Notes under the pieces: generated by a model
What the model was told of the DNA's origin: nothing
Seen by the model: the letters and a program-made list of their open reading frames with translations, nothing else
The model's database searches: none
Program-made: the position numbers and the translations under genes
DNA from: Acetispira formosa (nom. nud.)
GTDB lineage: Bacteria > Desulfobacterota > Desulfarculia > Adiutricales > Adiutricaceae
DNA length: 64,000 bases
Direction: 5' to 3'
NCBI GenBank assembly: GCA_023525915.1
Contig: CP026657.1
Location: forward strand, 4,419,043-4,483,042
Part shown: in pieces, positions 59,584 to 64,000 of the stretch
Numbering within the stretch: position 1 is the first letter of the stretch
Layout: the number at the start of each line of letters is the position of its first letter

Positions 59584-61071
59584 CTATTTTTTCCCTTCAT
59601 CAGGAAACAGCCCGGGAGCGAACCGGCGCGGGTCGATTTCCATGAACTCGGACCTGGCAAACTGTTCCTTCAGTCTGAAGGGAACGGTGCAGTCGAAAAT
59701 AGTTTTGCAGGTGACGCCGCGGTCATAGCCCATATAGCTGTATTCTGGCGACTGCGACGGATCAAGGGGGTGGCAGCGGACGCCCGGAATGAAAATGGTG
59801 TCCACATTGCCCTGGTAACGGGTGCTCATCGCCCACAGCACATCATTGGCGTCAAAAATATCCACATCTTCGTCAACCAGGAAAACATGCTTGAGTTCAG
59901 CGTTGGCGGCAAAAGCCAGAAGGGCCGCCTGCCGCTGCCGTCCTTCGTCGGTGTCCCGGCTTTTTTTGAACTGAAGCACGGCCATGAACTCGCCGCCGCC
60001 AGAGGAGCTGGAATAGGCGTTCAGTAAACGTCCGGGCATAGCCCGCTCCACCATATCGATAATACAGGCCTCATTTGGTATGCCCACCATACTGACATAT
60101 TCATCGCTGGGGCTCATGCAGGTCTGCATAATGGGGTTTTTTCTGTGGGTGACGGCCTTTACCTTTATCAGCCGGCAGGCCGAATAAGCCAGGCCGGTAT
60201 AACCGGAAAATTCCGGCAGCGAACAGCCGCTGTTGTTGTTCTGATCTTCCTGAACCAGGGTGCCCGGCATGATTTCCCCTTCAATCACGTATTCCGCATG
60301 GGCAATGGCCCTTTCCCCAACGGTGAGGCACTTGACCATTTCCACCGGCTGGCCGCGCAGGGCTCCGGCAATGCTGAGTTCGTCATAGCCGAAGGGAGTT
60401 GTGGGCGGCTCAAAACAGGTGGCGATTTCAATGGCCGGGTCCACCCCGATGCTGATGCTGACCGGCAGCGGCCGCCCCAGTTCGTTGGCCCTGGTGGCCA
60501 TGGCCGCTATATGCCTGATTCCGGGGCTGAAAAAGATGGAGAGCTCATCGCGGCCCTGAATGCAGATGCGGTGAATGGTGATGTCGGACACCCCGGTTTC
60601 AGGGTGGCTGGCGTAGCACATGCCCAGGGTGATGTAGGGCCCGGCGTCACGGGCCGTGCTGACAGGGGTGGGCACCAGTTTGCGCAGGTCGAAAGAAGGA
60701 TCCGTGGCGTGGTGAACAACTTCCTGGCAAAGGGCCTTATCGCTCTCGACCGTTATTGGCGGTATGGGGTTGTTGACGCTGTCCCGAAGGGCCCAGCCCA
60801 GCTTTTCAGGGGCTATGCCCAAAAGACGGCCGATCCGCTGACGGCTGGATAAAAGCCCGATCAGCACCCTGGCTTCGGGGTGTCCTTTGATTCGGTTGAA
60901 AATCATGGCCGGACCCAGGCGGGTGGGCCGCTGAACCGTGCCCCAGGCCCCGATGTAGCGATAGACGCCGGTCAGTTCACCGTCGAGGGACACTTCCTCA
61001 TCGGTTTCTATCAGTTCATCGGAAAATGTTTTCAATGAATCAATGGCGGATCTAAGGTCGTGTTTTTGCAT
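59584..61071 (-). CDS. ubiD: UbiD-family (de)carboxylase
   Basis: This 495-residue enzyme of the prenyl-FMN-dependent family decarboxylates or carboxylates aromatic or unsaturated acids. Family segments include VSIGVDPAIEIATCFEPPTTPFGYDELSIAGALRGQPVEMVKC (with the conserved glutamate/arginine region) and GYDRGVTCKTIFDCTVPF. The linked lpdD suggests a gallate/protocatechuate/hydroxybenzoate-type non-oxidative decarboxylase rather than ubiquinone synthesis, but the substrate is not determined. GGAGG precedes the ATG at 61071. It is the first gene of the ubiD-ubiX-lpdD operon. Confidence 0.92.
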   Translation of the reverse strand: MQKHDLRSAIDSLKTFSDELIETDEEVSLDGELTGVYRYIGAWGTVQRPTRLGPAMIFNRIKGHPEARVLIGLLSSRQRIGRLLGIAPEKLGWALRDSVNNPIPPITVESDKALCQEVVHHATDPSFDLRKLVPTPVSTARDAGPYITLGMCYASHPETGVSDITIHRICIQGRDELSIFFSPGIRHIAAMATRANELGRPLPVSISIGVDPAIEIATCFEPPTTPFGYDELSIAGALRGQPVEMVKCLTVGERAIAHAEYVIEGEIMPGTLVQEDQNNNSGCSLPEFSGYTGLAYSACRLIKVKAVTHRKNPIMQTCMSPSDEYVSMVGIPNEACIIDMVERAMPGRLLNAYSSSSGGGEFMAVLQFKKSRDTDEGRQRQAALLAFAANAELKHVFLVDEDVDIFDANDVLWAMSTRYQGNVDTIFIPGVRCHPLDPSQSPEYSYMGYDRGVTCKTIFDCTVPFRLKEQFARSEFMEIDPRRFAPGLFPDEGKK

Positions 61072-61138
61072 AATAATGCCTCCAGGTTTGATTAATTCCA
61101 GCGCTTGCCGTCAACTGCGCGGGCAATAGTTGTTAACA

Positions 61139-61155
61139 GTCAACAATATATTGAC
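61139..61155. promoter_or_regulatory. Candidate operator upstream of ubiD
   Basis: GTCAA-CAATATA-TTGAC is a perfect interrupted palindrome 68-84 bases before the ubiD start codon, of the size bound by dimeric regulators such as MarR or LysR types. No regulator gene is adjacent, so the binding protein is unknown. Confidence 0.4.
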
Positions 61156-61489
61156 TTAACTAGGTATTTGGTAATGGGGATTAATACTGCGGTATGGGCA
61201 TAGGACTAGAAAGATACCGCTTATGATATCAAGTTATTTAGGTTGTTTATGATGGTGACATTAATTTTTTGAGATGTCAATTGCAAACTCAAACTATTTT
61301 TTGCCTGATTTGCGATATTGAAGAAAAGAATGCAATTTTACACCAAATAATGTTTGTTAATTAATTCCCATGTCAATCCGAGATTTCATCTAAAAGCAAA
61401 GTAAAGGCTATCTATAAATTCCCTTAGTTAAATGGGCCGGAAAAATGTCGGTGGTTTAGAATGACGATTTTCAAGTCAGTGACGTTACT

Positions 61490-61518
61490 TTGTGCTGCGC
61501 CTATTTTTCTGATATAAT
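61490..61518 (+). promoter_or_regulatory. Sigma70 promoter for the 770-residue protein gene
   Basis: TTGTGC (61490-61495) and TATAAT (61513-61518) with 17 bases between, and TGA just before the -10 (extended -10). The start codon is 84 bases downstream. Confidence 0.7.
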
Positions 61519-61601
61519 TGGCAATGGTTCTCTGTTAGTTTCATAATGCCTTTAATATTAATGCTGAAAAAAATAAGATATCAAATTGCAGAGGAGTTGC
61601 C

Positions 61602-63914
61602 ATGGCTGAAAAATCAAATTACCCTTGGAGATTCCATCGCCTCGGCGGTCTGGATCAGGTGACGCTTCAAACCGCTGACGACTTTCTTCATCTTGGCGAA
61701 CTCGATTCCAAACTATGGGTGGCCCTCAGTTGCCCGGCCTCCGGCCTCGAACTGGACGACCGCACCATGGCCCTCATTGATACCGACCGCAACGGCCGCA
61801 TCCGGGTGCCGGAAGTGGTGGAGGCCGTCAACTGGATCTCCGAACGCCTCAAAGACCCGGCCACCATCGCCAATCCCCCCGACGCTTTTCCCCTGGCTTA
61901 CATAAAAGATGATACCGACGCCGGCCGCCGTCTTCTGGCCACCGGGCGCGAAATTCTCAAAGCCCTTGGCCGGGAGGGCGGCGAAGAATTCCTGACCTGT
62001 CAGGAAATAATGGACGCCTCGGCCAAAGCCAGCGGCCAGCTATTTAACGGCGACGGCATTCTGCCGCCGGATAAAGCTTTGGGGCAGGAACTGGCCGATT
62101 TTATCACCGACGGCCTGGCTCTGGTGGGCGGTGAGGAAGGCGTGGACGGCCGTCCCGGCCTCAATAAGGAACTTGGCCAGGCTTTTATTGATTCGCTCAA
62201 GACCTGGAAGGACTGGCATGATAACCTTGAAGGGGTGGAAATGCCGCTGGAGCCTCAGGCCACGGCCGAAGCCTGGGCAATTCTGGAAAAGCTGGCTGAT
62301 AAAATCGATGACTATTTCCTGCGCACGGAACTGGCCTCTTTCGCGCCCAATTCCACCAAGGCCCTCAATCCTGATTTTGAAGAAAACGGCGTGGATATTG
62401 CCGGTTTGAAAGATTTGCCTCTGGCCTGGGTGGAGCCGGACCGGCCCCTGGCCCGCGATTGCGGCATAAATCCGGCCTGGCGGCGGCAATTGGACCGTTT
62501 CATCGAACTGGCCGGGCCGCTTCTGACCACCCCCGGCACCATGACCCGTGATGACTGGCCCAAAGTTAAAGCCGCCTTTTCCGGCTACGGACAAGCCATG
62601 AGTTCACGTCCGGTCCCGGTTTCCGCAGCGGGTTCAGTTCCCGCCACCACCTCAATCGAATCCATCGATGAAGCCAGAATCAATGACATTATATCCAGTG
62701 GAGTTTTTGATAAATTCCTCCAGACCCTGGAGCGCGACGTCACCTCACCGGAATCCGATGTTGAAGTGGCCGCTCTCGAGCGCCTGATTCTCTATCACCG
62801 CCACCTTTATCATCTGTTGATGAATTTCGTTTCCTTTTATGATTTTTACAGCGTGGGCCGTACCGCCGCTTTCCAGGCGGGGGTGCTGCATATCGACGGC
62901 CGCGACTGTTCGCTGTGTCTGCCGGTGGAAGACGTGGAAAAACACTCGGCCATGAGCGCCCACAGCCACCTCTGCCTCATCTACTGCCAGTGCCGCCGCA
63001 CCCAGAAGCCGGGCCTGGAAGTGCCGGACGATACCATGTTCATCGTGGCCGCCATTACCGACGGCGGTTCAGACTTCCTGATGGAGGGCCGCAACGGCGT
63101 TTTTGTCGACAATAACGGCCACGACTGGGACGCCACCATCGTCAAATACATTCCCAACACCATCGGGCTCAAACAGGCCATCTGGGATCCTTATAAACGC
63201 ATCAGCCGCCTTATCGGTGATCAGGTCACCAAATTAACTTCCAGCGGCAACGACAAAATACTCAATACCGCCACCCAGACTTTGACAAAAATAAACGCGG
63301 CCGCTCCGGCTCCCGCCGCCGCTCCGCCGTTCGATATCGGCAAAAGCGTGGGCATCTTCGCCGCCATAGGCCTGGCTCTGGGCGCTTTGGGCACGGCCGC
63401 CGCCAGCATTGCCAGATCTTTATTTTCGCTAAGTTGGTGGCAGTTTCCGCTTCTGATTCTGGGTATCTTCCTCATCATCTCCGGCCCTTCAGTCATTCTG
63501 GCCTGGCTGCGCCTGCGCAAAAGAACTCTCGGCCCCATGCTGGACGCCTCCGGCTGGGCCATCAACAGCCAGGTGCCCATAAATTTGATGCTGGGCGGTG
63601 AACTGACCTCCACGGCCAAGCTGCCGCAGGGTGCCACCCGCAGTTATAATGATCCCCTCCAGCCGCCTAAAAAGCGCTGGCCCATGGTGCTCCTGGCCAT
63701 AATCATTATCGCCGGCGCGGCCTTCCTGGGCTGGAAGATGTTCGACAAGGTCAAGGATTACGTCAATACTCACGCCCCGGCTGAAGTTTCAGAACCGGCC
63801 GCTCCAGCGGCCGAAGCCGCCCCGGCCGCTGAAGCGGCTCCCGGGACTGAAGCCGCTCCGGCGGAGGCCGCCCCCGCGCCCGCGGCTGAAGCCCCAGCCG
63901 CCCCGGCCTCCTGA
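61602..63914 (+). CDS. Large protein with an EF-hand-like loop and C-terminal membrane helices, unknown function
   Basis: A 770-residue protein whose family I do not recognise. Near the N-terminus D60-TDRNGRIRVP-E71 is a canonical EF-hand calcium loop (D60, D62, N64, I67, E71), and a second acidic stretch (FNGDGILPPD) lies near residue 148. The first 560 residues have no signal peptide. Two adjacent hydrophobic segments (about 580-600 and 610-632) and a third (692-714) follow, then a tail of about 45 residues made almost only of Ala, Pro and Glu. Most of it is therefore cytoplasmic or inserted from the C-terminal side. AGAGGAG precedes the ATG; a perfect hairpin ends the gene. Confidence 0.85.
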   Translation: MAEKSNYPWRFHRLGGLDQVTLQTADDFLHLGELDSKLWVALSCPASGLELDDRTMALIDTDRNGRIRVPEVVEAVNWISERLKDPATIANPPDAFPLAYIKDDTDAGRRLLATGREILKALGREGGEEFLTCQEIMDASAKASGQLFNGDGILPPDKALGQELADFITDGLALVGGEEGVDGRPGLNKELGQAFIDSLKTWKDWHDNLEGVEMPLEPQATAEAWAILEKLADKIDDYFLRTELASFAPNSTKALNPDFEENGVDIAGLKDLPLAWVEPDRPLARDCGINPAWRRQLDRFIELAGPLLTTPGTMTRDDWPKVKAAFSGYGQAMSSRPVPVSAAGSVPATTSIESIDEARINDIISSGVFDKFLQTLERDVTSPESDVEVAALERLILYHRHLYHLLMNFVSFYDFYSVGRTAAFQAGVLHIDGRDCSLCLPVEDVEKHSAMSAHSHLCLIYCQCRRTQKPGLEVPDDTMFIVAAITDGGSDFLMEGRNGVFVDNNGHDWDATIVKYIPNTIGLKQAIWDPYKRISRLIGDQVTKLTSSGNDKILNTATQTLTKINAAAPAPAAAPPFDIGKSVGIFAAIGLALGALGTAAASIARSLFSLSWWQFPLLILGIFLIISGPSVILAWLRLRKRTLGPMLDASGWAINSQVPINLMLGGELTSTAKLPQGATRSYNDPLQPPKKRWPMVLLAIIIIAGAAFLGWKMFDKVKDYVNTHAPAEVSEPAAPAAEAAPAAEAAPGTEAAPAEAAPAPAAEAPAAPAS

Positions 63915-63934
63915 GGCCTGGACCACTGGATTCA

Positions 63935-63965
63935 CATGGCGGGAGAACTCCCGCCATGCTCTTTT
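63935..63965 (+). terminator. Intrinsic terminator after the 770-residue protein gene
   Basis: CATGGCGGGAG (63935-63945) pairs perfectly with CTCCCGCCATG (63948-63958), followed by CTCTTTTC. Confidence 0.85.
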
Positions 63966-64000
63966 CAATGCCGTGCGCGGCCAACACAGGATTTTAAAAA

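Larger units (their letters stand above)
61072..61601. other. 530-bp AT-rich divergent intergenic region
   Basis: This gap separates the divergent ubiD operon and the 770-residue protein gene. It holds a palindrome near ubiD and a promoter near the right end, listed separately. The middle (61160-61480) is AT-rich and shows no ORF, tRNA or repeat that I recognise. Confidence 0.6.

Noticed and set aside
1..64000. tRNA, tmRNA or rRNA genes
   Set aside because: No GTTCRA-type T-loop with a matching cloverleaf or rRNA-like segment was noticed in the gaps; a covariance search could still find a missed one.

Overview
The window looks like a chromosomal segment of an anaerobic, Gram-negative member of the Deltaproteobacteria (Desulfobacterota; sulfate-reducer-like). 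Three things point there. First, an NrfH/NrfA periplasmic cytochrome c nitrite reductase sits next to a split ResB/CcsA cytochrome c maturation system. Second, an ahbC-hemB-ahbD-ahbA cluster encodes the siroheme-dependent alternative heme pathway of sulfate reducers and methanogens. Third, there is a small ferredoxin with an Asp in place of a cluster cysteine, as known from Desulfovibrio-type ferredoxins. The sequence is GC-rich with AT-rich intergenic leaders. I see no phage, plasmid, CRISPR, rRNA or tRNA genes; most of the window is housekeeping.

Layout. 1-4.3 kb: end of an ankyrin-repeat gene, a HAD phosphatase, a PaaI-type thioesterase, then nrfHA closed by two tandem hairpins. 4.4-6.5 kb: resB-ccsA. 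7-16 kb (minus strand): a giant alpha-2-macroglobulin and its partner penicillin-binding protein 1C. 16-20.6 kb: an unrecognised 423-residue protein, a nitroreductase, a Sel1-repeat protein and a LeuB-type dehydrogenase. 20.6-25.1 kb (minus): M48 metalloprotease with TPRs, RsfS with a histone-like tail, NadD, aspartokinase. 25.7-28.9 kb: hisS and aspS. 29-32.7 kb: two paralogous GyrI-like genes separated by an 811-bp quasi-palindrome, then a DRE-TIM metallolyase fused to a Cache-like domain. 33.4-40 kb: MORN protein, CHASE2 adenylate cyclase, glyQS. 40.9-43.5 kb: alanine dehydrogenase and alanine racemase. 43.6-47.4 kb: heme operon. 47.9-55.5 kb: lytic transglycosylase, ComEC, a YiiX-like lipoprotein, and a tandem-PII protein with a DUF1538 membrane protein. 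55.8-64 kb: ferredoxin, pyridoxal-kinase-like protein with an orphan EcfT-like protein, a ubiD-ubiX-lpdD operon, and a 770-residue EF-hand/membrane protein.

The most striking content is between genes. Nearly every larger intergenic gap is filled with long hairpin elements from a few recurring families (called A, B, C, D, E and H here). Family D has four complete copies with 28-44-bp stems whose sequences differ while staying paired, around an identical 19-nt apical loop (TGACTAAAGACCCCCGGAA). Family C has a different conserved, larger loop and occurs as opposite-facing pairs in the two divergent gaps upstream of hisS and ald. Family B and the H-bounded cassettes occupy convergent gaps. Families C and D share a boundary sequence, and an A element interrupts a C element. 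I do not recognise these as a named repeat or RNA family; they are the best candidate for something undescribed here.
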